64,000 bases of DNA from Veillonellaceae bacterium (GCA_025992895.1 DAJPGA010000001.1:1382501-1446500); one strand, 5' to 3'. Numbered from the stretch's first letter, positions 43,445 to 52,838 are shown. Numbers and translations: made by a program. Notes: a model not told the origin generated them from the letters alone.

Positions 43445-43975
43445 ATGCTTTGTGATTCTTGTCATCAAAAAGAAGCTGTCATTCATATGACGCAAGTGGT
43501 TAATGGCAGAAGATCTGAACGGCATTTATGCCGGGATTGTGCCAGGAAAGAAAATTTGATCAACGATCCGTTTGATCTTTGGAATCAGGAAGTTTTTGCT
43601 CATCCATTTGATTCCTTTTTCGGTAATGACTTCGTCAATCCGTTCCAGCATGCAGAGCAGAACCTGCAGCCTGGTTTGTCATGTTCCAATTGCGGAAAGA
43701 CTTATCAGGATTTCAGGAAAGATGGTCTGCTTGGCTGCGAGGAATGCTATAACCAGTTCCGTTCCAAATTGAAAAATTTCCTGAATAAAAATCAGGGAAC
43801 CGATCAGCATATCGGAAAGGCTCCGGGCAAACAGGACGAGGAAAAAACGGAAGGAATGTCTGAAATCGATCGGCTGAAAAGCGAGCTCAAGAAGTGCATC
43901 AAGGAAGAAAACTATGAACAGGCAGCTGTAATCAGAGACCAGATTAATAAACTTGAGGGAGGAAGCTCCAAATGA
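43445..43975 (+). CDS. mcsA: McsA, zinc-finger activator of McsB
   Basis: 176 aa. Two treble-clef-like zinc-binding pairs of CxxC are present: LCDSCHQ and LCRDCA at the N-terminus, then CSNCGK and GCEECY at about 78-105. A C-terminal UVR domain (about 138-172, ELKKCIKEENYEQAAVIRDQ) completes it. In Bacillus McsA binds and activates McsB kinase and interacts with CtsR. One base after ctsR with AAAGGAG upstream; a longer reading to 43418 sits inside ctsR and is unlikely. The stop overlaps the mcsB start. Confidence 0.93.
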   Translation: MLCDSCHQKEAVIHMTQVVNGRRSERHLCRDCARKENLINDPFDLWNQEVFAHPFDSFFGNDFVNPFQHAEQNLQPGLSCSNCGKTYQDFRKDGLLGCEECYNQFRSKLKNFLNKNQGTDQHIGKAPGKQDEEKTEGMSEIDRLKSELKKCIKEENYEQAAVIRDQINKLEGGSSK

Positions 43976-45015
43976 AATTAGAGGAGTTTTTAGCCGGCCC
44001 GGCAGGCGGCTTGACTGATGGAAACCAGGATCGATCAGAATTTGGAAAGAGAATCTGCATCAGGAGAAATATAAGCGGATTTCATTTTCCTGAGAAGCTT
44101 TCCATGCAGGAAAGACAAAAGGTCTTGTCTGAAATACAAAGGGCTCTTGATGCAGCTGGACTTGATGCTGAAGAGTATCCGCTCTCAGGCATGGATTCAA
44201 ACCAAAGGCAGGTACTGCTTGACAGAGGAATGATTCCGAAAAACAGTCTGCGGAATTTAAATGGAATCAGTTTGTTCCTGATTGGAGACGGACATATTTC
44301 TCTCCTGTCTAATGCATTGGATCATATATGCCTCAATGCAGCCGGTCATGCGGATTCCTTCTCTGACAGTTGGAAAGATTTAACTCAAATTGATGACAAA
44401 TTATCTAGATCAATCCGCTATGCTTATGATAATCAATTCGGCTATTTAACAGGATCCATTTTTAATACGGGTACTGGATTAGCTGCTGAGGCAATACTCT
44501 TCCTTCCAGGCCTTACTGCTAACGGCAGAATCAGGGATCTGGCCAGGGCTGTTGAGCGTCAGGGATTTTCCATCAGGAGCCTGACAGGTAATGATTCCTG
44601 GAATAGTGCCTTTTATGAAATAAAATCTACACAGACGATAGGTGTCCAGGAAGAAAAGTATATGCAAAGGTTTGATTCGCTTCTTTCGGATATCAATGAC
44701 ATCGAAAGCCAGTACTGGGAAAAGATGTTCAAAGGTTCTGAGATAACGATCAGGGATCAGATCTGGAGGGCATTGGGAACTTTGAAATATGCCCGGCAGA
44801 TTGACGAACAGGAAGCGATGAAACTGGCAGGTCTTATAAAAGCTGGCGTAAAAGAGAAAATGATACCAGATAAGAATGGGTTGTTGTTTCATCAAATTTT
44901 TTCCCTGATTTCAAATAACCAGGTCGCTTATACAACGCATAAAGAGATGGATGATGCTCAATCCATCAATGCATGGCGCGCTGCTTTACTGAGAGATGCA
45001 GTTAAAGAATTATAA
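43972..45015 (+). CDS. mcsB: McsB-like protein with degenerate protein-arginine kinase site
   Basis: 347 aa, positioned and sized as McsB and matching it along its length (RICIRRNISGFHFP, YAYDNQFGYLTGSIFNTGTG, QSINAWRAALLRDAV). McsB normally phosphorylates arginines to mark proteins for ClpC-ClpP. Several phosphagen-kinase active-site residues are changed. The second Arg of the SxRxRxxRN motif is Cys29. The E-E-D-H-x-R motif reads G105-D-G-H-I-S110, losing an acidic residue and the Arg. The catalytic Cys position is Ser162, the ATP-binding Arg after GTGL is Ala171, and the RGxxGE Glu is Asn207. The C-terminal phosphoarginine-sensing RDxxRA motif is INAWRA. Retained: Arg27 and Arg202. Likely a pseudokinase or altered enzyme. 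Confidence 0.85.
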   Translation: MKLEEFLAGPAGGLTDGNQDRSEFGKRICIRRNISGFHFPEKLSMQERQKVLSEIQRALDAAGLDAEEYPLSGMDSNQRQVLLDRGMIPKNSLRNLNGISLFLIGDGHISLLSNALDHICLNAAGHADSFSDSWKDLTQIDDKLSRSIRYAYDNQFGYLTGSIFNTGTGLAAEAILFLPGLTANGRIRDLARAVERQGFSIRSLTGNDSWNSAFYEIKSTQTIGVQEEKYMQRFDSLLSDINDIESQYWEKMFKGSEITIRDQIWRALGTLKYARQIDEQEAMKLAGLIKAGVKEKMIPDKNGLLFHQIFSLISNNQVAYTTHKEMDDAQSINAWRAALLRDAVKEL

Positions 45016-45050
45016 TGAAAGATTATTTACCCTTATAAGGAGGGATTAAT

Positions 45051-47465
45051 ATGGAAGATAGATATACTGATGGTGTTAAGAATGCCTGGAAATTTGCAGC
45101 ACAGGAAGCTGCAAAATTGGGCAGTGATTACATCGGTACTGAGCATTTGCTGATCGGCATTGCTCATGAAGGAGATTCCGCAGGCGGAAAGATTTTAAAT
45201 TCGCTGGGGATTACTGTAGGTACTCTGGAAGAGCTTTTGTCCGGCAGCAGAAATACATCCCTGTTCAGGAGATCTGAACTGTATGTTGCACCGCGTACAA
45301 AACGCGTACTGGAGATGGCTGTTGAAGAAGCCAATGAGCTTGGCAATTCTTATGTCGGGACGGAACATCTGCTTCTGGCAATCCTGCACGAAGGCGGCGG
45401 TCTGGCTGTAAGGATTTTAGAGCAGCTGGGAGTCACTGAAGATAAACTTCAGAAAGCATTTGAAGATGTGCTTTCTGAGGATAATTCCAAGGGTGATCAA
45501 TCGGCTTCCCTTGGTGATTTGAGCGATTTTGCCATCGATTTGAATGAACGTGCCAAACAGGGGAAAATCGATCCTGTCATTGGCCGCGAGGAAGAAATCA
45601 ACAGAGTTATCCAAATCTTGTCCAGAAGAAATAAAAACAACCCTGTGCTGATTGGCGAACCTGGCGTTGGTAAAACTGCTATCGCTGAAGGCCTGGCTCA
45701 GAGAATCGTAAACAATGATGTGCCTGAAATATTAAAAAACTGCCATATTATTTCACTGAATATGGCGGCAGTTGTTGCTGGTACCAAGTACAGGGGTGAA
45801 TTTGAGGAAAGGCTGAAAAAGGTGCTGGATACGGTCAAGCAGCATTCTGATTGGATTCTGTTCATTGACGAACTCCATACACTGGTAGGAGCAGGTTCCA
45901 GCGAAGGCTCCATGGATGCAGCAAATATCATGAAGCCTGCACTTGCAAGAGGCGAGCTTCACTGCATTGGTGCCACCACTTTGAAAGAATATAAAAAATA
46001 TATCGAAAAGGATGCCGCTCTGGAAAGACGTTTCCAGCCTGTAAAGGTCGGAGAACCAAATCCTGCAGATACTCTCCGTATTCTGGAAGGCCTGCGCGAC
46101 AGATATGAGGCATTCCATAAGGCCAAAATTACCGATGAAGCATTGAAGGCTGCAGTTGAGCTTTCCGGACGTTATATTACGGATAGATTCCAGCCGGATA
46201 AATCAATTGATGTAATCGATGAAGCGGCTGCAAAAGTACGTATGGAAGCTTCTTCAGCACCAGAAGGACTCAAGAACAAAGAAGCCCAGCTTGCGTCCCT
46301 GCAGAAAGAAAAAGAAGCAGCAATCTCTACGCAGGATTATGAACGCGCTGCTATTTACCGTGACCAGTCAAAGAAGCTTGAAGCAGATATTGAACAGATG
46401 AAGAAAGAATGGAAAGGCGCTGACCATGATCATCTTACTGTAACTGAAGAAGATGTTGCAGAAGTTGTTTCCAAATGGACAGGTGTTCCGCTCCAGAATC
46501 TGAAGAAGAGTGATTCCGAACGTCTGCTTCATCTGGAAGATGAACTTCATAAGAGGGTAATCGGACAGGATGATGCTGTTCATGCGGTTGCTACTGCAAT
46601 CCGCCGTGCGAGAGCAGGCATGAAGGATCCGAAACGCCCGATCGGTTCTTTCCTGTTCCTCGGTTCGACCGGTGTCGGCAAAACGGAATTGGCACGTGCG
46701 CTGGCTGAGACAATGTTTGGCAGCGAAAAGAATATGATTCGTTTTGATATGTCCGAATACATGGAAAAGCATGAAGTTTCTCGTCTGGTTGGTGCACCTC
46801 CAGGATATGTCGGATATGAAGAAGGCGGTCAATTGACTGATGCCGTCAGAAAGAATCCTTACAGTGTCATTCTCTTTGATGAAGTAGAAAAAGCTCACAT
46901 GGACTTCTTCAATATCCTCCTGCAGGTATTGGATGACGGCCGCTTGACGGATGGTCAGGGACGTACGGTTGATTTCACAAACTGTGTCATCATAATGACA
47001 AGCAACCTGGGATCCAATTATCTCAAGGGACACGTAAAGAAACTGGGCTTCTCTTCTGATAGTGATGATAAGAAGGATGAGGATTTCGAATCGATCAAGG
47101 AAACGATCCTTGCTGAAGTAAAGCGTACCTTCAGACCGGAATTCATCAACCGTATCGATGAAATCATTGTTTTCCATCCATTGACGGAGGAAAACCTTTC
47201 CGCCATCGTAAATCTGCTTTTGAAAGATGTAGAAAAGAAACTGGAACATTTCAATGTAAGTCTTGAAATTTCTGATTCCGCGAAGAAGCTTCTGATCAAA
47301 GATGGTACAGATATCGAGTATGGCGCCCGTCCTTTGAAGAGGGTTATCCAGAAAGAAATCGAAGATCCGGTTGCCAATCTGATTCTGGAAGATGGGTTGG
47401 AAGGCAAGTCAGTACTTCAGATCAATACGGATGACAAGAATAAATTAACTTTTACAGCTAAATAA
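45051..47465 (+). CDS. clpC: ATP-dependent Clp protease ATP-binding subunit ClpC
   Basis: 804 aa Hsp100 unfoldase. The N-domain has two repeats, each with GTEH (about residues 29-32 and 105-108), where ClpC docks phosphoarginine-tagged substrates. Walker A sites GEPGVGKT (about 202) and GSTGVGKT (about 538) mark the two AAA+ modules. A UVR/M-domain (about 415-460) lies between. The C-terminus lacks a long tail. Partner ClpP is not in this window. AAGGAGGG precedes the ATG and the gene is last in the ctsR operon. In the second N-domain repeat the threonine before PR is replaced by Ala (VAPRT), so one phosphoarginine pocket may be weaker. Confidence 0.96.
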   Translation: MEDRYTDGVKNAWKFAAQEAAKLGSDYIGTEHLLIGIAHEGDSAGGKILNSLGITVGTLEELLSGSRNTSLFRRSELYVAPRTKRVLEMAVEEANELGNSYVGTEHLLLAILHEGGGLAVRILEQLGVTEDKLQKAFEDVLSEDNSKGDQSASLGDLSDFAIDLNERAKQGKIDPVIGREEEINRVIQILSRRNKNNPVLIGEPGVGKTAIAEGLAQRIVNNDVPEILKNCHIISLNMAAVVAGTKYRGEFEERLKKVLDTVKQHSDWILFIDELHTLVGAGSSEGSMDAANIMKPALARGELHCIGATTLKEYKKYIEKDAALERRFQPVKVGEPNPADTLRILEGLRDRYEAFHKAKITDEALKAAVELSGRYITDRFQPDKSIDVIDEAAAKVRMEASSAPEGLKNKEAQLASLQKEKEAAISTQDYERAAIYRDQSKKLEADIEQMKKEWKGADHDHLTVTEEDVAEVVSKWTGVPLQNLKKSDSERLLHLEDELHKRVIGQDDAVHAVATAIRRARAGMKDPKRPIGSFLFLGSTGVGKTELARALAETMFGSEKNMIRFDMSEYMEKHEVSRLVGAPPGYVGYEEGGQLTDAVRKNPYSVILFDEVEKAHMDFFNILLQVLDDGRLTDGQGRTVDFTNCVIIMTSNLGSNYLKGHVKKLGFSSDSDDKKDEDFESIKETILAEVKRTFRPEFINRIDEIIVFHPLTEENLSAIVNLLLKDVEKKLEHFNVSLEISDSAKKLLIKDGTDIEYGARPLKRVIQKEIEDPVANLILEDGLEGKSVLQINTDDKNKLTFTAK

Positions 47466-47470
47466 TTTCA

Positions 47471-47496
47471 GTTATGTAAACGTGTTATGTAAACGT
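47471..47496 (+). repeat. Exact 13-bp tandem repeat GTTATGTAAACGT x2
   Basis: Two abutting copies (47471-47483, 47484-47496) sit between the clpC stop and a hairpin terminator. TATAAT at 47501-47506 follows immediately. Too short to be a mobile element; may be an operator or a slippage product. Confidence 0.7.
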
Positions 47497-47504
47497 ATAG
47501 TATA

Positions 47505-47541
47505 ATGGATACAGGCCGCATTGCCTGTATCCATTTTTTTA
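47505..47541 (+). terminator. Rho-independent terminator after clpC
   Basis: ATGGATACAGGC / GCCTGTATCCAT, perfect 12-bp stem, 6-base loop, then T7. Confidence 0.88.
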
Positions 47542-47556
47542 TATGAGGTATTTAGC

Positions 47557-48948
47557 ATGAGTGGGAAGAATAATAAAAACATTAAATATAAATGTTCGAA
47601 CTGTGGTGCAGAAACACTAAAATGGATGGGGAGATGCCCACAATGTGGGGAATGGAATACCCTTGAAGAGAAAATTGAAGTATCTGCTCCCAAAAATATA
47701 AGAATCAGCGGAGCTGAAACTATTTCAAAGGCTCCTGTCAGCCTTTCCAAAATCAATCTGTCGAACCATAACAGGATCAAGTTGGGCCTTTCTGAAGTAG
47801 ACCGGCCGCTTGGCGGTGGTGTCGTACCAGGGTCCGTAATTTTATGGGGCGGTGAGCCGGGTATAGGCAAGTCAACACTTATCCTGCAGATATGCAATGC
47901 TATGGCGAAAACAGGGAACACCGTCCTTTATTGCAGCGGTGAGGAATCAGAAGAGCAGATCAAGCTTCGGGCTGAGCGTCTTAACATCAATGGAGATGCC
48001 TGCTATATTTATTCGGGTGGAGATCTTGAGGCAATTGTCAACGAAGCCAATGAAATCAAGCCTAATATGCTTGTTATTGACTCCATCCAGACCATGTACA
48101 TTTCAGATAACGATTCTCCCATGGGGAGTCCCGCTCAGATACGGGATTGTACAGCTGCTCTTGTCAGGTTTGCAAAAGCGAACAATATAACAGTCATGAT
48201 CATAGGCCATGTTACTAAAGAGGGTAATTTAGCAGGGCCTCGTATTTTGGAGCATATGGTGGATGTTGTTCTTTATCTGGAAGGTGACCGAAGCTATCAG
48301 TTCAGGGTTCTGCGGACAGTAAAGAACAGATTCGGCTCTACTGCAGAGTCAGGCCTTTTTGTCATGGAAGGAAAGGGATTGATAGGGATTCAGGATCCTT
48401 CAACATATCTGTTAAGAGACAGGGCTGAAATGGTGCCCGGATCTATCGTCATGGCATGTATGGAAGGCCTCAGGCCGATATTGATTGAAATCCAGGCGCT
48501 GACAACACATTCCGTGCTGGCCATACCACGGAGGATCTCTTCAGGATATGACTATAACAGGCTTGTTATACTTCTTGCTGTTCTGGAAAAGCGCGGGCAT
48601 GTTATGTTTTCTTCGGATGATGTCTATCTTAATGTTGCGGGCGGATTTAAGGTGAGGGAAACGGCAGCTGATCTTGCTGTTGCACTCTCCTTGGTTTCAA
48701 TGAAGAAGGAAAAGCCCATACCATCCGGGCTGATGGCCCTTGGGGAAATCGGGCTGACGGGTGAAATACTCCCTGTTTCTCATATAGGAATCAGACTCAA
48801 GGAGGGAATAAAGATGAATTTCAAACAATTCATTCTTCCTTCCAGAAATAAAAATGAGGTATTATCCCTTGAAGAAAGTGGTAAAATTGGTCATGGCCTG
48901 GATATTCATTTTGTTGAAAAGATTACGCAGGCTCTTGATTTTTTATAA
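47557..48948 (+). CDS. radA: DNA repair protein RadA
   Basis: 463 aa. N-terminal zinc finger (CSNCGAETLKWMGRCPQCGEW), RecA-like core with Walker A GEPGIGKST, the RadA-specific KNRFG motif and a C-terminal Lon-like domain without the catalytic dyad role. Acts as a helicase for branch migration in recombination. Its reading frame extends upstream into the clpC terminator, but ATG 47557 after TGAGGT begins the protein at the zinc finger. It is a frequent neighbour of clpC. Confidence 0.95.
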   Translation: MSGKNNKNIKYKCSNCGAETLKWMGRCPQCGEWNTLEEKIEVSAPKNIRISGAETISKAPVSLSKINLSNHNRIKLGLSEVDRPLGGGVVPGSVILWGGEPGIGKSTLILQICNAMAKTGNTVLYCSGEESEEQIKLRAERLNINGDACYIYSGGDLEAIVNEANEIKPNMLVIDSIQTMYISDNDSPMGSPAQIRDCTAALVRFAKANNITVMIIGHVTKEGNLAGPRILEHMVDVVLYLEGDRSYQFRVLRTVKNRFGSTAESGLFVMEGKGLIGIQDPSTYLLRDRAEMVPGSIVMACMEGLRPILIEIQALTTHSVLAIPRRISSGYDYNRLVILLAVLEKRGHVMFSSDDVYLNVAGGFKVRETAADLAVALSLVSMKKEKPIPSGLMALGEIGLTGEILPVSHIGIRLKEGIKMNFKQFILPSRNKNEVLSLEESGKIGHGLDIHFVEKITQALDFL

Positions 48949-48974
48949 TGTCTCGTTTTTTCTAGCAAGAGTAG

Positions 48975-49003
48975 TGTAAATCGCATGCATATTTTGGTAT
49001 AAT
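48975..49003 (+). promoter_or_regulatory. Putative promoter for the yacL-ispDF-gltX genes
   Basis: Extended -10 TGGTATAAT (-10 at 48998-49003) with a weak -35 TGTAAA at 17-base spacing. The gap after radA (48949-49105) shows no clear terminator and is AT-rich. Confidence 0.45.
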
Positions 49004-49105
49004 AAAAAAATACATAAAACATACATAAGAATGAACTAAACTCATAAGATTTTTGTTTCAATTTGTTTATGACACTACTTTTTTTAATTAAGAGGAAATT
49101 TTAAG

Positions 49106-50209
49106 ATGCCGGAAAAAATACTGAGAGCAATATTTGTCTTGCTTTTCACTGTCCTCGGAATCGTTTTATCGAGGCAGGGGGAAACAGTACTTGCATTGCT
49201 GCTGCCAAACTCAGTTCTGACTGAAACTATTTTAGGAATCACATTTATGTCGCTGGCTGCCATGCTGGTCGGCGGTATATTCGGGGCTATTATCGGGAGC
49301 TTTATTTCGCCATACCTGATCAAGAGCCTCTTTATGTTCACATCAACAGTAGAAAAATCGCTTTCAGCCATGTCCACGCAGGATCTCATTGCAGGGACTC
49401 TGGGGCTGTTTTTGGGTCTCATTATTGCAAACCTTGTCGGACTGGCCTTTGGGAGTGTTCCCTATATCGGACCATATGTCTCAGTAGCTCTGAGTATCAT
49501 CCTCGGCTATCTTGGTATGCACCTGGTAGTCAGTAAAAAAAGTGAATTGGCAGGCTGGCTGCATTTGCATGCAGAAGGATCTTTTGATAAGAAAAAGAAT
49601 AAAGATCATCATACAGGCAAGTTATTGGATACAAACGTAATCATAGATGGACGTGTAGCAGACATTTACAGATCAGGATTTCTTGAAGGGCCGATCATCG
49701 TCCCTGTTTTTGTCTTGGAAGAGCTGCAGAAGATTGCTGACAGTTCTGATATTCTGAAGAGAAACCGTGGACGCAGGGGACTCGACATACTCAATCATAT
49801 GAGAAAGAACAGCAAAGATGATGTGATCATCGTAACAAATGATTTTGAGGATATTTCTGAAGTCGATTCCAAACTTGTGAAGCTGGCACGTGAGAAAAAT
49901 TATAAAATAGTCACTAATGACTATAATTTGAATAAGGTAGCTGAGCTGCAGGGCGTTGCTGTTCTGAACATTAATGATCTGGCAATAGCCGTGAAACCTG
50001 CTGTAATTCCGGGCGAGCAGATTTTTGTCCAATTGGTCAAGAGCGGCAAGGAAGAAGGACAAGGCGTTGCCTATCTTGAAGATGGCACAATGATCGTTGT
50101 TGAAAACGGGAGCCAGTGCATAGGAAAAGAGGTTCCGGTCATCATTACATCTGTATTACAAACTTCCGCCGGAAAAATGATATTTGCAAAATTGGAAAGT
50201 GACGAATGA
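49106..50209 (+). CDS. YacL-type PIN/TRAM domain membrane protein
   Basis: 367 aa. Four transmembrane helices in the first ~145 residues, then a PIN-like nuclease domain beginning LLDTNVIIDGRVADI (with acidic residues for metal) and ending near EKNYKIVTNDYNLN, and a TRAM domain at the C-terminus (about 295-350). The family's role is RNA-related but not settled. In Firmicutes it commonly precedes ispD and ispF; carD, often next to it, is absent. ATGA overlap with ispDF. Confidence 0.88.
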   Translation: MPEKILRAIFVLLFTVLGIVLSRQGETVLALLLPNSVLTETILGITFMSLAAMLVGGIFGAIIGSFISPYLIKSLFMFTSTVEKSLSAMSTQDLIAGTLGLFLGLIIANLVGLAFGSVPYIGPYVSVALSIILGYLGMHLVVSKKSELAGWLHLHAEGSFDKKKNKDHHTGKLLDTNVIIDGRVADIYRSGFLEGPIIVPVFVLEELQKIADSSDILKRNRGRRGLDILNHMRKNSKDDVIIVTNDFEDISEVDSKLVKLAREKNYKIVTNDYNLNKVAELQGVAVLNINDLAIAVKPAVIPGEQIFVQLVKSGKEEGQGVAYLEDGTMIVVENGSQCIGKEVPVIITSVLQTSAGKMIFAKLESDE

Positions 50210-51369
50210 ATAGTTTGATCTTAGTTGCTGCAGGTAAAGGTACCAGAATGAATGCAGCAAAAAATAAACTGTTTTTGGAATACCAAGGACATCCCTTAAT
50301 TTATTACACACTGAAAAATATTCAGAAGAGCAGGCTGCTTTCTGAATTGATTATTGTAGTTCGCAAGGAAGAACTCAGCATTTTTCTCCCCTTAGTCGAA
50401 TCTCTCAATTTCAAGATTCCTGTGAAATTTGCATCAGGCGGAGCCAAAAGAATTGATTCAGTTAGAAATGGTCTGGCACAGGTGTCTGATCATTCAGAAA
50501 AAGTACTGGTCCATGACGGGGCAAGACCTTTCGTGGATGGAGAAATAATCGATCTCGCGTTCATTTCTATTGATTCCCGTCATCCTGCCGTTATGGTTGG
50601 ATTACCCTGCGTTGACACGATGAAGGCTGTGTCATATGACACTATAGTAAAGACGCTGGATCGTTCCAATTTGATCAGGGCACAAACTCCGCAGGGCGCT
50701 TATACAGATATTTTCCAAAGGGCAGTATCTTCTTTGGAAAATGACAGCACCATTACAGATGATGCTTCCATTTTGGAAAATGCAGGCATAAAGGTCAGCG
50801 TAGTGCCCGGGAAAGAATCATATTTTAAGGTAACAACACCAGAAGATTGGGATCGATTCAAGACAATGATGAATAAAGATAATGCATTTTGCCGTATAGG
50901 GCAGGGGTATGACATTCACCAGATGGATGAATCATCACCGCTTATCATCGGTGGTGTCAAAATAAGAGATCATCATGGATTAAAGGGGCATTCTGATGCG
51001 GATGTTCTGATACATGCCATTATAGATGCTCTGCTAGGTGCCGCTGGGCTGCGGGATATTGGGTATTATTTCCCTGATACTGATGACAGGTATAAGGGGA
51101 TTTCCAGTTTGAAACTGCTTGAGAATGTCGGTAAAATGATAACTGAATCTGGTTTCCTGATTGGAAATATAGATACGACTGTTATTGCTGAGAAACCTAA
51201 TCTGGCAGGATATATTGATGCTATGAAGGCTAACATTGCCGGTGTATTGGATATCCCGGTTTCCAAATTGGGGATTAAGGCAAAAACAAATGAAAAATTA
51301 GATGCAGCAGGCAGAGAAGAAGGAATTGCGTCTTTTGCATCTGCGATATTATTTAGGAGGGATTTTTAA
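50206..51369 (+). CDS. ispDF: Bifunctional IspD-IspF enzyme of the MEP isoprenoid pathway
   Basis: 387 aa fusion. Residues ~1-225 are the 2-C-methyl-D-erythritol 4-phosphate cytidylyltransferase IspD (AAGKGTRM loop, VHDGARPFVD). Residues ~226-387 are the 2-C-methyl-D-erythritol 2,4-cyclodiphosphate synthase IspF (GQGYDIHQM with D236 and H238 as metal ligands; GHSDADVLIHA). These are steps 3 and 5 of isoprenoid precursor synthesis; IspE performs the step between them. Most Firmicutes have separate genes, while fusions occur in several Gram-negative groups. ATG overlaps the upstream stop and the stop overlaps the gltX start (TAATG). Confidence 0.95.
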   Translation: MNSLILVAAGKGTRMNAAKNKLFLEYQGHPLIYYTLKNIQKSRLLSELIIVVRKEELSIFLPLVESLNFKIPVKFASGGAKRIDSVRNGLAQVSDHSEKVLVHDGARPFVDGEIIDLAFISIDSRHPAVMVGLPCVDTMKAVSYDTIVKTLDRSNLIRAQTPQGAYTDIFQRAVSSLENDSTITDDASILENAGIKVSVVPGKESYFKVTTPEDWDRFKTMMNKDNAFCRIGQGYDIHQMDESSPLIIGGVKIRDHHGLKGHSDADVLIHAIIDALLGAAGLRDIGYYFPDTDDRYKGISSLKLLENVGKMITESGFLIGNIDTTVIAEKPNLAGYIDAMKANIAGVLDIPVSKLGIKAKTNEKLDAAGREEGIASFASAILFRRDF

Positions 51370-52838
51370 TGGAGAAGAAAGTTAAAGTTCGTTTTGCACC
51401 AAGTCCTACAGGACCTTTTCATATTGGCGGCGCCAGATCTGCTTTGTTCAACTGGCTCTATGCACATCACATGAATGGTACATTCCTGGTTAGAATTGAA
51501 GACACAGACTTAAAGAGATCTACGAAAGAATCCGAAGAAAACATAAAGGATTCTCTGAAGTGGTTGGGACTTAACTGGGATGAAGGCATCGATGTGGGAG
51601 GAGACAATGGCCCATACAGACAGACTGAACGTCTCGATATTTACAATGCAGAAGTTAAGAAACTGATTGATGAAGGAAAAGCCTACTACTGCTACTGCAC
51701 AGAAGAAGAACTGGAAGAAAGCAGAAAAGAACAGATAGCAGCAGGCAAGACTCCGGTTTATGATGGACATTGCGAACATTTAACGCAGGAACAGATTGAT
51801 CAGTATAAGGCTGAAGGTCGCAAACCGGTCGTCCGCCTGAAAGTTAGAAAAGACGGTGTGTTTGCATTTGATGATATGGTCAGAGGCCATGTTGAGTTCC
51901 AGGCATCCGGAATCGGTGATTTCATCATTGTAAAATCCGATGGCATTCCGGTGTACAATTTTGCTGTAGTTATCGATGATGCCAAGATGGGGGTTACCCA
52001 CGTTATCCGTGCTGAAGAACACCTTTCCAATACACCCAGACAGTTAGCTATTTATGAAGCGCTGGGTTATGAAGTTCCTAAGTTTGGTCATATTTCTCTG
52101 ATTCTGGGTGCTGACCATAAGAAGATGAGTAAGAGACATGGCGCTACTTCAGTGACTGAATATAGAAATATGGGATATCTCCCGCAGGCTATGTTCAATT
52201 ACCTGGCTTTGCTTGGATGGGCACCGCAGGGAGAACAGGAAATTTTCTCAGTAGATGAATTAGTCAAGCAGTTCTCTATGAACCGTGTTTCCTCCAATGA
52301 TGCTGTTTTTGACATTGAAAAGCTGAACTGGATCAATTTCCAGTATATGAAGCAGTTAACACCGGATCAGCTGCTGGAACTGACTCTGCCATTTATTGAA
52401 AAGGCAGGATACGTACAGGAATCTATCGATGCTGATAAGAAAGAATGGCTCAAAGCAGTCGTGTGGTATGTACGTGATCATTTGTATTATGGTGCTCAGG
52501 CTCCGGAGAATGTTAAGGTTTTCTTTGAAGATCTCCCCGTGCTTCAGGATCCGGAACTGCTTGCTGTCATGCAGGCTGAAACAAGTGCATTGATCATCAA
52601 ATCCTTTGCAGAAGAACTGAAGCATCTGGAATCCTTCGATGCTGATTCTATCAAGAGTTGTTTTACCCGCCTGATGAAGGAAACAAAAGTCAAAGGAAAA
52701 GCTGCATTTGAACCAGTTAGAATTGCTTTGACAGGTGTTACCCATGGACCTGGCCTCTATGATATGATTGCATTATTTGGTAAAGAAAAGGCCGTCAAAC
52801 GCTTAGAAGATGCTTTGGCGTATTGTTCTGACAATTAA
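51369..52838 (+). CDS. gltX: Glutamyl-tRNA synthetase
   Basis: 489 aa class I synthetase. HIGH motif as PTGPFHIGGARSALFNWL, KMSKR motif as KKMSKRHGAT, and a C-terminal helical anticodon-binding domain. ATG overlaps the ispDF stop, so translation is coupled. The ispDF-gltX order echoes the gltX vicinity in Bacillus. Whether it is discriminating or also charges tRNA-Gln cannot be told by eye. Confidence 0.96.
   Translation: MEKKVKVRFAPSPTGPFHIGGARSALFNWLYAHHMNGTFLVRIEDTDLKRSTKESEENIKDSLKWLGLNWDEGIDVGGDNGPYRQTERLDIYNAEVKKLIDEGKAYYCYCTEEELEESRKEQIAAGKTPVYDGHCEHLTQEQIDQYKAEGRKPVVRLKVRKDGVFAFDDMVRGHVEFQASGIGDFIIVKSDGIPVYNFAVVIDDAKMGVTHVIRAEEHLSNTPRQLAIYEALGYEVPKFGHISLILGADHKKMSKRHGATSVTEYRNMGYLPQAMFNYLALLGWAPQGEQEIFSVDELVKQFSMNRVSSNDAVFDIEKLNWINFQYMKQLTPDQLLELTLPFIEKAGYVQESIDADKKEWLKAVVWYVRDHLYYGAQAPENVKVFFEDLPVLQDPELLAVMQAETSALIIKSFAEELKHLESFDADSIKSCFTRLMKETKVKGKAAFEPVRIALTGVTHGPGLYDMIALFGKEKAVKRLEDALAYCSDN

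Noticed and set aside
46368-47249. 293-codon antisense frame across clpC
   Set aside because: Shadow of clpC codon usage; hydrophobic and cysteine-rich translation without family resemblance.
47521-47556. Upstream TTG start for radA
   Set aside because: It lies inside the clpC terminator hairpin; ATG 47557 has the Shine-Dalgarno and family start.
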